64,000 nucleotides of DNA, taken from assembly GCA_009599575.1 (NCBI GenBank), contig VWND01000011.1, forward strand, positions 1,049,361 through 1,113,360. The letters run 5' to 3'. The DNA comes from Blumeriella jaapii (lineage: Eukaryota > Ascomycota > Leotiomycetes > Helotiales > Drepanopezizaceae). How positions within the stretch are numbered: the stretch's first letter is position 1; each line of letters opens with the position of its first letter. The translations under genes were made by a program, and so were the position numbers. Below, piece by piece: positions 11,391 to 23,501 of the stretch. The notes below the pieces were generated by a model that ran no database searches, had not been told where the DNA came from, and was given only the letters and a program-made list of their open reading frames with translations.

Positions 11391-12382
11391 TTTAAATTAT
11401 TTAAAAATCAGATTTTCGATTATATTTTAGCCGATAAAAAGCTGTATAAAATAAAAAATAATATATATTAAAAACGCTTAATAATAAATAATAAAGCCGA
11501 TAAATTTTAAATTATAAAAAAAGCTTACGAAAAAGTATTTTATAAAAAAGCTAAAACTATTTATTACCGAATTAAAAACGATTTTTAATAAAAAAAATGC
11601 TTCGAAAATTGCAAAGCTTTCGTTAAAAGCTGCATTTTTTATTAAAAACGAAAGCTTGGCCGAAAAAAAAACTTATTATATTCGACGTAGGTTTTTTAAA
11701 ATTTAAAAAAAAATTAATTTCGATATTATACGCGTATCGATTATCGATCGCGGATATACGTATTTTGTATTCGCTATCGACGATTTATTTAAATAATTTA
11801 AAAAAAGATTTTTCCGAAACGTTATTTTCGAAATTATAACGACTTTTTTTAAAAAAAACGTTATATATCGATACGGTTTGTTTAGCAAATTAAACGTCGA
11901 TAATAAATCCGAAAATAAAAGCGTTATCGAAACTTTTATAAAAAAATACGGTATTTAGCGTATTTAAATTTAATTTACAATTTAAAAAGCAACGGATCCG
12001 TCGAACAAAATTATAAAAACATTTTCGACGGTTTTTTAAAAGTTATTCGAAAAAATTATAAGCGTTGATCGCGAAAATTTTCGGAAATGCTTTTTATTAT
12101 ACGTATATATATATACGTTTTTATTAAAATAATTTTATTTTTTATTTAATACGGCAAAAACGCTCGATTGCTTTTAAAAATAAAATGGTTTGTGTAAAAG
12201 TTTTATAACGTAATTAAAATAAAAACGAAAGCAGATTTATTAGTAATAAAATTTAAACAGCTGAATTACCGCGATATAAATATGAAAAAAATAATTTAAA
12301 AAAAAAAAAATATAAAAAAGCAGCTAAAAAAGTCTGAAATAAAACTAAGATTTTAAAAAAAACGCTAATTAAAAAAAAAATT
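11391..12382 (+). pseudogene. Gypsy A integrase (unit 1), decayed and cut at the duplication junction
   Basis: The frame shows the zinc-binding domain (a Tyr/His-rich segment near 11560, then CFENCKAFVKSC at about 11600-11635) and QKRKxGRKK at about 11650. It continues with the core (VDVI-like, then NDLF), SDNGSExK-like remains near 11905, and a SNGSVExxYKNI segment near 11985-12030. The C-terminal part stops at the junction at 12382, so unit 1 lacks the end of integrase that unit 2 has. Confidence 0.85.
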
Positions 12383-13489
12383 TTTCTTCGTATTAGCGAT
12401 CAGAATCAGCGAAATACTAATTATAATAACGATTATCAGAAAAAAAAAGAAAACCAACGCGGAAATCAGAATCGCGGCTATTAAAATAGTAAAAATAATT
12501 ATTAAAATAAATTTCGTGGTTTTAAATACGGGTTTTACGATAATAAAAAAATTTATTGCGAAAAACCTTATATTCGCTTTAAATACAAAGTATTTAATTT
12601 TAATATAAATAATAATATTTATTATATTAATAAATACGGAGCGATCTGCTTCGGGCCGACGAAAACAAAAATAAGCCTTTTTAATAAAGCTGAAAATTAA
12701 AGCTGATTAAATATTATTCGTTTGAAAGTGAAAAACACGAAATAAAACGATTATTTAAAAAACAGAAAAAATGCGAAAACGATTTTTACCGGTAAAAAAA
12801 AAAACATTCCAAAAAGCGTATTAATTAAAAAGAAATTTTTTATTTTAAATATAAATAAAATTCAAATATATAAATAAAAAGCAAATATATATATTGCTAA
12901 TATAATTATCGCATTTGCAAATATTATAGCTATATAATTAAATCAGCGAATTATAAAAAAGCAAAATGCTTTTGTTTTATTCGCTAAATCAATTAATATA
13001 AAAAAAAACGTCAGAATCGAAAAAAAAAAAGATTTTGAAATTCGAAAAAAAACCGATGAAATTATTAAAAAAACGCTTATAATAAAAGAAATTAACGATA
13101 ATATAAAAAATATCGATATCGATATTCCGGTTTAAATTATTTAAAAAGTATTAGTTTTTAAACGCTTATTATTAATACGAAATAAAAAATAAATCGATAA
13201 ATATATTAGCTTCGAAGCCGTCGACGAAACTATTAAAAAAATTATAAAACAAAAAATTAAATTAAAATTCAGCGATTTATTTAGCATAAAAAAAAAATTC
13301 GATAAAATTATTAATAAACAAATTCTTATATTAAAAAAAAACGAAAAAATTAAAATTATCCGAAAAAAAAACGATTTTAAATTAAAAAAAAATTAAAAAA
13401 AAATTTATAATATCGTAATTAATTTAGCCGATAAAAAAGAATTTTCGGAAAAAATTAGCTTTTTGACTTTTGCTATAAAAATTCAAAAA

Positions 13490-13870
13490 TCAAAACGACA
13501 AAACTACTTTTATACGATTATAAAAGCGCTAAAAATAAAAATTATGCTTAAGAAAAATACGATCGCCTTCGCTTTATTCGATAGTAAAGCCGAAATTAAT
13601 TGCATAAATTAAAAAACGGCCGAAGCCAGTAATATTCCGATTATTACCGATAAACGAATAATTTATACGACCGTTAATAAAAATACGATTAAATTTGATA
13701 AAATTATACGAAATATAAAAATCGACGTTAAAAATATTATTATTTATAAAAACTTTTTAATAATAAAAAAATACTTTTATTTTATTATTTTTAAAATGCT
13801 TTGGATTTTAAAAAGTTTCGTCAGTTTTAAATACATCGAAAACGGTCAGATAAAAGCTTTTTTTTAAAAC
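13490..13870 (+). pseudogene. Gypsy A retropepsin (unit 2), decayed
   Basis: This is the second copy of the protease block, with ALFDS at about 13570-13590. Compared with unit 1 it shows extra transitions in both directions, for example GCCAG against GCTAA after the active site. Confidence 0.8.
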
Positions 13871-14599
13871 TAAAACCGATTTTTTTAAAATTAAATTATT
13901 ATCGCCGGCGATAAGATTTTTTTAATCGACGTTTTATCGAAAAACGAATAACCGGTTTTGGTTTTAAAACAAACGCTAAGTTATAATAAAACCTGGAAAA
14001 TACTCGGCTAAAAGCATTTACGTCGTTAATCGAAATAGCATCGCGAATAAAATTAACTAATATTAATATTTTTGGCTATTAATTCGGAAATAAAAATTTC
14101 GAAGATTTCGTTTTCGTATTAAACAAACCCGATTTATATATTTTACTTTTTTATATTAATATCAGCACTTTTTATAAGCGCAAAGCTAATAAAATACGAT
14201 TCGTAAATTTTGGCGAATTCGATAAAAATATTTTCGAAAATAAACGATTAATTCGAAAACAACGAAGCAATAAAATTATTTCAATTAATTATTAGCGAAT
14301 TTAAAAGATTTATTATCGGCCGATTTTTTAGCTTATTATTTAACAGCCGATTTATAAAAAAGCGATTTAATAATTTAGCAATCGGAACTTAACTTTTATT
14401 AAAAAAAAAAAAAGTTTTATACGAAGTTTTACGCAATCGAAAAAAAGTTATAGCTTTCGATTTTACCGAAATAAGCCAATTTAGCTTTAACGTTACGTTT
14501 TATATCGATATTAAAACCGTGTTTTACGAAGCTTAGTAAAAAAAGATTTTTTCAGTTTTTAAAACCTTTTAAAATAAAATAATCGAAATGTTAAAAAAA

Positions 14600-15130
14600 C
14601 GAATTAAACAAAAAATTTTCGAATTTTGCCACGGCTTATATAAAAACAAATAATTTATTATTACGAAAAAAAAAAAAGTATTTACAGATTTATTACCGCA
14701 ATTATCGAAATAAACAAAATAACGATACGAAACGCTAACGTATTATTTAACGTCGATTAATTTTCAAACGAATTCGCAAAATTAACGATCGCTTTTTTTT
14801 TCGATTTGTTTTCCGACTACGATTATTTAATATTTAATTTACGATTTCGAAATATAATAGCAATTTAAATTTTAATCGGTTTGCTGCGTATAATTAAAAT
14901 ACTTATGGAAGCTATTAATTTAATCGTTTAATTTGTAAAAGTCGTATATAAAATTTTTATAATTTGCATTTTTAATATTGCTTTTTTTTTTTTTATATTA
15001 ACGACGTTGAAATAAAAGGTTCTAAATTATATTATAATAATAAAATGATTTTTTCTGAAATTCGACGTTATATAATAAAATATATTTAAAATATCGACAA
15101 AATTATAATCTGCTTCGAAAAAGCTAAAGC
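14600..15130 (+). pseudogene. Gypsy A reverse transcriptase (unit 2), decayed
   Basis: It has the same RT motif series as unit 1 (FNVD, LFDLFSDYDY, YINDV). A T-run before the Y-x-D-D box at about 14985-14996 is longer than in unit 1 and shifts the frame. Confidence 0.86.
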
Positions 15131-15429
15131 TATTATTAATTTTCGATTAAAATTTTGTATATTCGAAATATATATCGTCGATTATATAATTAATAGCGCT
15201 GGCCGCTATTTTTAACGAAAAAAAAAAAAAAAAAATCTGCGAATAAAAAAAAATGTAAAAATATTACCGAAACTAAAACTTTTATTAACGTTATGATTTA
15301 TTATCGCAATTAAATCAAAACCTTTTTTTAAAAAGCTGTATTTATTTACGCTACGATAAAAAAAAAATCGATTTTTTTAAAAAAAAAAAAAAACAAAATA
15401 AAATTATAAAAATTTTTAAAAACGATTTT

Positions 15430-16211
15430 TTATCGGTTTTATTATTTATACGAATCGATTATAACTTAAACGCAAAAAGAAATTATTTTAATTATCGACG
15501 CTAATATTTTCGGTTTAAAAAATTATATTATAATAAATAAACGAAAATAAAAAACGGCATTTTTTACGATTCGAAAGCGGCTTATAATTTTTCGCAAAAG
15601 CACGCTACGATGCTATTAAACGAAAATGTCGAAACGCTTTTTTAAAGCAATAAAAAAAATAAAAAGCGAATTATACGACGTATATTTTATTTTAAAAATA
15701 AACGCAAAAGTTTTTATCGATTAATTAAATATAAATAATTAATAATCTGCTAAAAATATTCGTTATTAATTAAATAACTTAAATGCGATTTATAAATTTC
15801 GAAATTAAATATATTAAAAAAATAATTAATACAGCGGCAAACGGCTTTTCGAAACGAAAACGCTTTTATTCGTTTAATTTCGCTAAATAAAACGAATAAA
15901 ATATTAACGAATAAATTGCTAACGAAATCGGCTGCTTCGTTATCTGCGCTTTGGGTTTTATAAAGCTAAAACTATTCGCGTTGCTATTTCGGCTGGCATC
16001 GCGAATAAAAAATATTAATTTTCGGGCCGAAAAAGTATTCGCGTTATTATTTCGGCTGGCACCGCGAATAAATTTAATCGAAAACGATCGGAATAAGCCG
16101 ATTAACGACGAAAATAAACTTTTAATCGATAATTACGAAACCGAAGATTTTTATTTAATCGTATATTATTTAATTATTTTATTTAAATTATTTAGCGTAT
16201 TAAATTATTAA
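15430..16211 (+). pseudogene. Gypsy A RNase H and spacer (unit 2), decayed
   Basis: This repeats the unit 1 block, including the open 86-codon spacer at 15951-16211, whose translation is identical to 11130-11390. A T-run at 15640-15645 is one base longer than in unit 1. Confidence 0.8.
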
Positions 16212-17530
16212 TTTAAATTATTTAAAAATCAGATTTTCGATTATATTTTAGCCGATAAAAAGCTGTATAAAATAAAAAATAATATATATTAAAAACGCTT
16301 AATAATAAATAATAAAGCCGATAAATTTTAAATTATAAAAAAAGCTTACGAAAAAGTATTTTATAAAAAAGCTAAAACTATTTATTACCGAATTAAAAAC
16401 GATTTTTAATAAAAAAAATGCTTCGAAAATTGCAAAGCTTTCGTTAAAAGCTGCATTTTTTATTAAAAACGAAAGCTTGGCCGAAAAAAAAACTTATTAT
16501 ATTCGACGTAGTTTTTTAAAATTTAAAAAAAAATTAATTTCGATATTATACGCGTATCGATTATCGATCGCGGATATACGTATTTTGTATTCGCTATCGA
16601 CGATTTATTTAAATAATTTAAAAAAAGATTTTTCCGAAACGTTATTTTCGAAATTATAACGACTTTTTTTTAAAAAAACGTTATATATCGATACGGTTTG
16701 TTTAGCAAATTAAACGTCGATAATAAATCCGAAAATAAAAGCGTTATCGAAACTTTTATAAAAAAATACGGTATTTAGCGTATTTAAATTTTAATTTACA
16801 ATTTAAAAAGCAACGGATCCGTCGAACAAAATTATAAAAACATTTTCGACGGTTTTTTAAAAGTTATTCGAAAAAATTATAAGCGTTGATCGCGAAAATT
16901 TTCGGAAATGCTTTTTATTATACGTATATATATATACGTTTTTATTAAAATAATTTTATTTTTTATTTAATACGGCAAAAACGCTCGATTGCTTTTAAAA
17001 ATAAAATGGTTTGTGTAAAAGTTTTATAACGTAATTAAAATAAAAACGAAAGCAGATTTATTGGTAATAAAATTTAAACAGCTGGATTACCGCGATATAA
17101 ATATGAAAAAAATAATTTAAAAAAAAAAAAATATAAAAAAGCAGCTAAGAAAGTCTGAAATAAAACTAAGATTTTAAAAAAAACGCTAATTAAAAAAAAA
17201 AATTTAATTTTAATTTACGACGTTTAGCGCGCTATTAACAAATCGGCCGATATTAAATTTAATTATAAATGGTTCGGATTTTACGAAGTATGCGAGGCCG
17301 AATTAAATAAAAGTTATTATAAATTTACGGAATTCGATAAAACAAAACTGAAAAAAACGTTCGCCGCTAATCGATTAAAACGATTTTACAAAAAAAATTA
17401 ATAAATTTATTTTTTAAATTCTGATTTAAATAGCGATTTCGATTTTAGCGAATCCGACGACGATTCCGACCAAAGCGATTATATTTCTGAAAAAAATTTT
17501 TTTTTGAAAAGGTTTGGAAACAGCCGAACG
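16212..17530 (+). pseudogene. Gypsy A integrase (unit 2), decayed, with C-terminus
   Basis: It carries the same zinc-binding and core segments as unit 1, then continues past the duplication edge. The C-terminal block has a DVQRAINKS stretch near 17220, a LNYKW segment near 17260 and AANRLKRF near 17365-17390. These are hallmarks of this fungal Gypsy integrase end (an SH3-like region), and they are also present at 50490-50670. It ends in an acidic Ser/Asp-rich tail up to about 17480. Confidence 0.85.
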
Positions 17531-18249
17531 ATAATCCCGTTGCTGAAACCATAGTTTAAGTCGTAATTCCATTTATAATCGAAAAAGAGAAAAGTGCTTA
17601 TAAAATTGTTTATTAACTGTTTTATTGTTTTTATTATTTATTGTTTTTTTTTATTGTATATTGTTTTATTGTTTTCGTTTTGCTTGCTTATATATAATTT
17701 AATTATTTTGTTTTATATATACTGTTTATTTTAGAGATTTTTTTTTTATATTATTTGAGATATTTATTATATTTTTTTTTGTTTAATTGTATTTTTGTTT
17801 ATTAAAATAAAAGCTTTGTATATGTTTGAGCCGCATATTTAATACATTTATATTATTCGCATATTTTACGAAAACTATTTTTTATGCATTTTATTATTTG
17901 CTATTTTTTGTACTGTTTACTTTTTTCGTTGTTTTAAACGGATGCTTATTTAAATAATTATAATTTATTAAAAAAACAGCATGCGAATTTCCGTAATTTT
18001 TGAATACAAATATTTTACAGTCTTCGTATTTTTTCCTAACCATTTTTTAATAAATATAACGCATTTTTTTGATTAATATTATATTGTTTCTTAAGCAAGG
18101 CGTTATTAAATTTAGCAAATTTATTTTTAATTTATTTTAAAACGGAATTATTATACGCAATTTTTTCGAATTTAAGCAAATATACAACGCCGTTATTTTA
18201 AATTAATAAACAGCTTTCGTAAAAATATTTATAAAACAATTCGATATAA
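17531..18249 (+). other. Gypsy A copy 1 T-rich spacer between pol and ORF X
   Basis: This stretch is T-rich and RIP-degraded, with repeated TTATTGTTTT-like words, and is conserved at 50770-51527 in copy 2. No coding frame or motif is recognised. Confidence 0.6.
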
Positions 18250-21200
18250 TAATTAAAAACGTTAACGAATTTTCATTCGATTACGAAAGTTTCGTTAAAA
18301 TTAAATTCGTTCGCAAAAGCTTTAATTACGATAAATTTCTGTTAAACTACGACAACGCTTTAAAAGCTTTCGCCGGAGCAAAAAAAGCTCGAAATAACAA
18401 AAAAAAAATAATAAACCGAATATTGCGCTTTTTGTTAAATCAACGAAAAAACGATATTTAAAAATACGTTTTTAGCAAAATTACCGGTGTTATTTTACTT
18501 CGGCATTTCGCTTGCTTTTTCGAAATTATTATTTTTACGAAAAAAGGAATTTAAATATTAAACGCTTATATTTTCAAAACGCAAATTCTAAAAGCCAATA
18601 ACCCAAAAGCCCGCAGGTTTATAAGCTTTTTTACAGCTGTTTGCAAATTGATCGACGACGTTATATAATCGCTAAAAAAAGTTTTAATCGGCTGCGAAAT
18701 TTTAAATTTGATTTTTTTTTAAAGCAAAAAATTAAGCGTCGTTAAATACGGCATTTTTATACCGAAAAAAAAAAACAATATTATTTCGATATTTTAAATT
18801 TACAACGACGAAAAAAACGAAAAAGCTAATATTATTTTCGTTTAGTTCGAAAAAATATACGCGGTGATAATTTATATTTTTAAAGCAATTAAAACAATTC
18901 GGCGATTTTTATTTTTAATTATCGAAAACGAATTCGAAAACGAAATTAAAAGCGTAATAACAAATAATCGCTTATTCGAATACAAAAAACTTATTGTATT
19001 TGTAAAAACGATTTCGGAAAAAATAAAAATAAAAAACGTAAAAAAGCGCGTCGAAATTTTCGAAACTTTTTTTGTTCGGAAAAAAAAACTATTCGCGTCG
19101 TTAATAAAAAAAGCACCGCGAATAAAAATAACCGGAAATCGACGCCGAGCTATAGCCTTTAAATTAATTAATAAAAAACGCGACGATTTTACGAAATCAA
19201 ATTTAAAAAACGCCGGTATTCCGAAAAAAAAAAATCCAAACAATTTTTTTTTTAAACGATTTTGAATTTGATTTTTCGAAATTAAATACGCAAATATCAA
19301 AAACGCTTGCTGCGTTTAAAAACGTCGTATTACCGCCGCTAATATTTTAGATTTTAATAAAAGTATTTAAAATTTCGATTATTATACGATTCGACCGAAA
19401 AAATTTGAAAAAAAATATCGAAATTATCGCGGAAAAAATTATACAAAAAATATAAGATTTAATTATTCTGTTTAAAACTTTCGCTTTCGACGACGAAACG
19501 ATTTAAAAATTTTATTTCGATACTTTTATATAAAAATCAAATAAATCCGTCAGCTTTTTTTCTTTTGCTTCGAACGAAAACTAAATCAAGCTTTTTTCGA
19601 AAAATTGCAAATATAATATATTAAAATAAATAAAAAAAACTTTTAAAAACGGTAATTCGTTTTTGCTTAAGCTTTTTTTCGTTAAAAAACTTCGATTTTT
19701 TAATTTCGTTTTTACAAATAACGTTAACGCTAAAAAAAACGGCAAATTCTGCTATTTTTACGTATGCTATTACGCGGCGTACTGCGATTTAATTATAAAA
19801 AAAATCGATATTATCGGTTTCGCTAATCGATTCGCTATTATTAAAAATTCGGATTACGACGTATTCGAAATTAATTTTAATAATTAATTTATATTCCGAC
19901 GAAAACTGCGAAAACTATTTAAGCGCGTACTAAAATTTATTTGGGCTACGCAAATTTTAAAACAGATTTTAAAGCTTTCAGCGCGATTATAAAATTCGAT
20001 TAAAACGTAGAAAAATAAAAACAACGAATATTTCTAAAAGCCGATTTTTTTAATTTTTCGATCGAAAATATATTTTAAAATCTATTTGAATTAAACTGCG
20101 AATTCGTTAATTACGTAAAGTTTCACAACGGAAAAAACAAGCTATTATTGCATTTTATAAAAAAAAAGGTAATTATATATAAATATTATTTCCGATTAGT
20201 TAAAACCTAAAAAGCGCTTATAGCTTTTTTCGCTAATATGCTTTATAATTTTATTTAATAAGCTTTCAAAATGCATCCCGGCTTTTATTTCGCTGTTTTG
20301 ATTATTCGGAATTTTAGAAACTGCCGCTTTATAACGTATTTTAACGTTCCGATCGCTTTAGATTTCGCTGGCTCCGACCGTATTACAATTATAAAATTCG
20401 ATATCGCCGATTTTTAAAAAAAGAAAAAAATCAAAAACTTTACCGACGCTATTTTCGATTATTACGTTCTGTTTGCATTCGTATATAATTCGGAAATAAT
20501 CGAAGCTTATTTGTAATTATATTACGACGCTAAACTAATTAAAACCATTCAAAAAAGCCTAGCTTTTTCGTACTTCAGCGCGTTTAAAATAATAGCCTCA
20601 GCTATTTTATCGGATTACGAAACCAAAAATTACGAAATAAAAAATAAAATAACTTTTGTTAGCTTTTCGACTAAGCAAAAAGTTTTCGTTAAATTTAAAA
20701 TCTAAAAAACCGACGGCGCGATATTAATTTATTCGAACAATTATACGACGCAAAAATATAAAAATTATTTCGAAAACGACGCTTCGATAAACAATTTGAT
20801 ATTATTTGTTTTGCGACGAAAGCAATTATAGCATTTTCGGTAATTTCGATTGCAAATAATTATTTTCGAACCATTTCGTAAAATAGTTTCTTTTATAAGC
20901 TTCGAAGCCTTTTCAAAAGCATTCGTCGGTAAACAACCGTAATCCGATTTATTAGTTTTACGCGAAGCAAAAGCGTTAATCGGTTTTAATTACGACGAAC
21001 TAATAAATTATTTTTACGATTTTAATATAAAACTTTTCAGCGTTTTTTGCAAAGCGTAAAACCACGTTTAAAAGCTAAAATTTATTATTTACGCAAAAAA
21101 GTCGTGAAAAGCATTCGTCGCAGCGATATTTAATAATATTATCGACGAAAAAGCTATTAAAACGTTCGTAAATTTAAACGATATTTCGATTAATATTTTA

Positions 21201-21350
21201 TCGAGCTATTTTTTAAAAAAACAAAATAAATAAAATAATTTAAACGATAAGCGAAACGCTATCCTTTCGCAAAAGCCAATAGTAAAAAAGCTAAGAACGA
21301 GTTAAAAAACCGAAAAAGTATAAAGCTAAAAAATTCGGTTTTTAATTAAT
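18250..21350 (+). pseudogene. Gypsy A copy 1 extra ORF X, unrecognised, decayed
   Basis: This is a coding-like region of about 3.1 kb between integrase and 3' LTR, conserved in copy 2 (51528-54620) and in fragment 4 (56609-57966, reversed). Open stretches in the sense direction are 18864-19265 and 19663-19887; copy 2 is open at 51528-51743 and 53735-53971. It starts near an ATG at 51528 in copy 2. The peptide is mixed acidic/basic with Phe/Tyr-rich segments; one copy of the 35-bp palindrome (19090-19124) lies inside. I recognise no retroviral or host domain. It could be an additional retroelement ORF or a captured host gene. Confidence 0.6.
19090..19124. repeat. 35-bp palindromic repeat in ORF X of Gypsy A
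   Basis: It has the same 8-base arms TATTCGCG / CGCGAATA and the same 35-bp length as the pol spacer pair but a different A-rich middle. Equivalents: 52372-52406 (copy 2) and 57245-57279 (fragment 4). Confidence 0.8.
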
Positions 21351-21451
21351 TGGTTTTTAAATTATATAAAATAAATTAAATTGTATTTATTAAAATTATA
21401 TTTTTTTTTGGTCGTAATTAAAAACGATTACGTATATTATTTAAAACAGAA

Positions 21452-21718
21452 TATAAAACGGTAATATTTTGTATTAATAGGAATTAATAGTTTTAGCTAT
21501 GATCGAAGCATGGATTTCTTCGAAACCTTCTGTTATTAATTATTTTCAACAGATATAAAAGCAAAGCATCTTTTTAAATAGTATTATAAGCACGCAGTCC
21601 AATTTATACCTTTATTTATTTTTCTTTTCCTTTTTTCAGTTTTTTCTAAAGATTTCCTAGATTATTTTACCCACCGACATATGGCCGTATCAGTCTGGTT
21701 TTCCTACCTACTTTTACA
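21452..21718 (+). repeat. Gypsy A copy 1 3' LTR
   Basis: It begins TATAAAACGG (TG changed to TA) and ends CTTTTACA. The inner part carries many transitions relative to 5600-5866, while the outer ~60 bp is cleaner than the same part of the 5' LTR. It is followed by ATTC (21719-21722), the target duplication. Confidence 0.92.
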
Positions 21719-21722
21719 ATTC

Positions 21723-23501
21723 AAGTTTTATTTTTCGAAAAATAAAAATTTAAATCCTATAATTAAACTAAAGTTTCAAAAAACCGTAGAGTTTATCGAA
21801 AACGCGGAAAACGAAAAAGCTTAGAACGCTAAGTATCAGATATTAGCGGGCGGTTTTAGTGGCGCGCAAATTAGCAAAATTCGGTATGCTAAAAAAAAGG
21901 TAATACAAAAAAAAAGCTATTATTATAAAACAAGCAATTTCCAAATTTTACAAAAAAAAATAGAAATTTTTTTTCACCGAAGCCGCTATCAGAACCAAAA
22001 CAAATTTCAAGCTTTTCTGATGGACTTCCAAAGCCTACGGTAAAAAAAAAGATATTTTAATATTAATGGATTTAGATATTTTAAAAAATAAAGCCAAATT
22101 CTCGAAAGTAATAAATCCAATAAAAATCGAAGCGATCGAGCCTTTTTTTACGATCGATTCAAACGTTTAAAGCTCGAAAATAATAATTTTTTATAAAAGT
22201 TTTTTCGATAAAACTATTACCGACCAATTTTAATTTTTAAAATTAATTATTAGTCGGAAATATGCAAAACATATTCGAAACATTTTAACCGACGCGATAA
22301 AAACGTCAAAAAATTATAAAAATCCAAAAAAAAATAATAAACTAATAAAACTTATTATTGCAAAACAGAATAAAACAAAGCAAAGCTTTAAAAGATTTTT
22401 CGGCGCGGGCATAAAAATGGCTTTATACGAAAAAACGCGCAATTCAATCTTTTAAATTATAATTAAAAGCTATCGTCCGGCAAATCAAGCGCTAGATCGA
22501 TTTAAAATAAAACAGCCATCTGAACGCTTGCTTTTGAAAGCTTTTTTAAAACTGATTACTAAAAAAAAGATATTATTTAGAAAAAGTAAAAAAAAACAAA
22601 TCGAAGTTTCCGATAAGCGATAAAAAGCAGCTGATTTCAAAAATTGCTAAACGAAATCGTACAAATTCTATTTTATATTAGCCGGATAAACCGGAAATAT
22701 ACGCCACGATATACGAATTTTTTTAACTAATAGCTTTATTTATCAAATAATAAATCGACGAATTCGTTTTATACGTTTTAAATAAACGAGCCGATTTAAA
22801 TAAATATAAAAAAGACTTTTAGGCTGTCCACGTAGTAATAACGGCTTTAATAAAAGAAAAATCGGTAAAAAATATTTAATTTTCCGATTAAAAATAATAT
22901 CGGAACAATTTACCGAAAGCTTTAAAAAACTAAAACGAATTGAAAAATTATTATATAAAAAAGCAATTCAAAAAAAAAAAAAAAAAACCGAAGTTAAAAA
23001 TTTAAAAACCAGAAAATGCTGGAAGATTGTTAAAAAAAAAAATTATAAAGCTTATTTTATTTAAATAAGTTTTTACATATAAAACAAACAGCTTTGGCGA
23101 ATTACAGCGGTGCAAATCGAAATTAATTGTAAAAAAAACTTTTAAAACGAAGTTTTTATTTTTTTTATATACGCAGCTATATTCGCAGCCCCGTTTTTTC
23201 CGAACGGTTATAACGCTAACGGCTTATTTCGATCTGGAAATCAAATAATTCGATATAATTAATACATTCGTTAATGCAAAACGAAACTTTAAAAATAAGC
23301 TAATTATATGCTATCTGTCTAATAGATTTAAACAATCAAATATAATAATATAGCTAAACCGAGTTTTGTATAGATTAAAAGACTTTTTAGTTTTGTAATA
23401 CGGCGAATTCGCTAATATTTTAAAAAAGCTAAAGCTCGAATTAATAGGCGAAAAGCTTTGTATATTCGCTAACGAAATACGAAACGTATACGTAGCGTTT
23501 T
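21723..23501 (+). pseudogene. Copia D integrase-RT linker and N-terminal RT, decayed
   Basis: Copia D resumes here after Gypsy A copy 1. The first ~1.3 kb is the poorly conserved linker between integrase and RT. From about 23110 the frame reads the Copia RT N-terminal half: YFDLEIK and FDIINTFVNAK (the D-x-x-x-A-F-L-N-type motif) near 23225-23280, KLIICYL near 23300, LYRLKDF near 23365-23385. The YVDD box follows only after the Copia F insert, at 41341. This continuity proves the nesting. Confidence 0.88.

Larger units (their letters stand above)
7581..12382 (+). repeat. Tandem duplication in Gypsy A copy 1, unit 1
   Basis: This 4,802-bp unit is followed directly by a near-identical 4,821-bp unit. 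Differences are single C/T and G/A transitions in both directions plus length changes in homopolymer runs. The left edge (7581, TTTCTTCG) lies in gag and the right edge in the integrase C-terminal region. The junction 12376-12386 has an A/T run shared by both parents (about 4-5 bases of microhomology). Confidence 0.93.
12383..17203 (+). repeat. Tandem duplication in Gypsy A copy 1, unit 2
   Basis: This is the second unit, aligned to 7581-12382 over its whole length. Offsets grow from about 4,802 to 4,821 bp because A/T runs are longer here (for example at 14985-14996 and 15221-15233). After 17203 the sequence continues into the integrase C-terminus as in copy 2, so unit 2 has the natural right-hand context and unit 1 the natural left-hand context. 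Confidence 0.93.
5600..21718 (+). mobile_element. Gypsy family A copy 1, with internal 4.8-kb tandem duplication
   Basis: This is a Ty3/Gypsy element with 267-bp LTRs (5600-5866, 21452-21718) and the 4-bp target duplication ATTC (5596-5599, 21719-21722). It is 16,119 bp long against 11,306 bp for copy 2. The difference is a tandem duplication (7581-12382, 12383-17203) covering the end of gag through integrase. It is inserted in Copia D integrase. The LTR inverted ends are TGTAAAA and TTTTACA. Confidence 0.93.

Noticed and set aside
18872..19300. 142-codon open frame on the minus strand, the longest in the window, with equivalents at 52124-52501 (minus) and 57216-57527 (plus)
   Set aside because: It is the antisense of ORF X of Gypsy A in all three places. 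In the fragment at 57216 the whole region is inverted, so the frame keeps its antisense relation. Phe/Ile-rich composition is the mirror of the Lys/Asn-rich sense strand.
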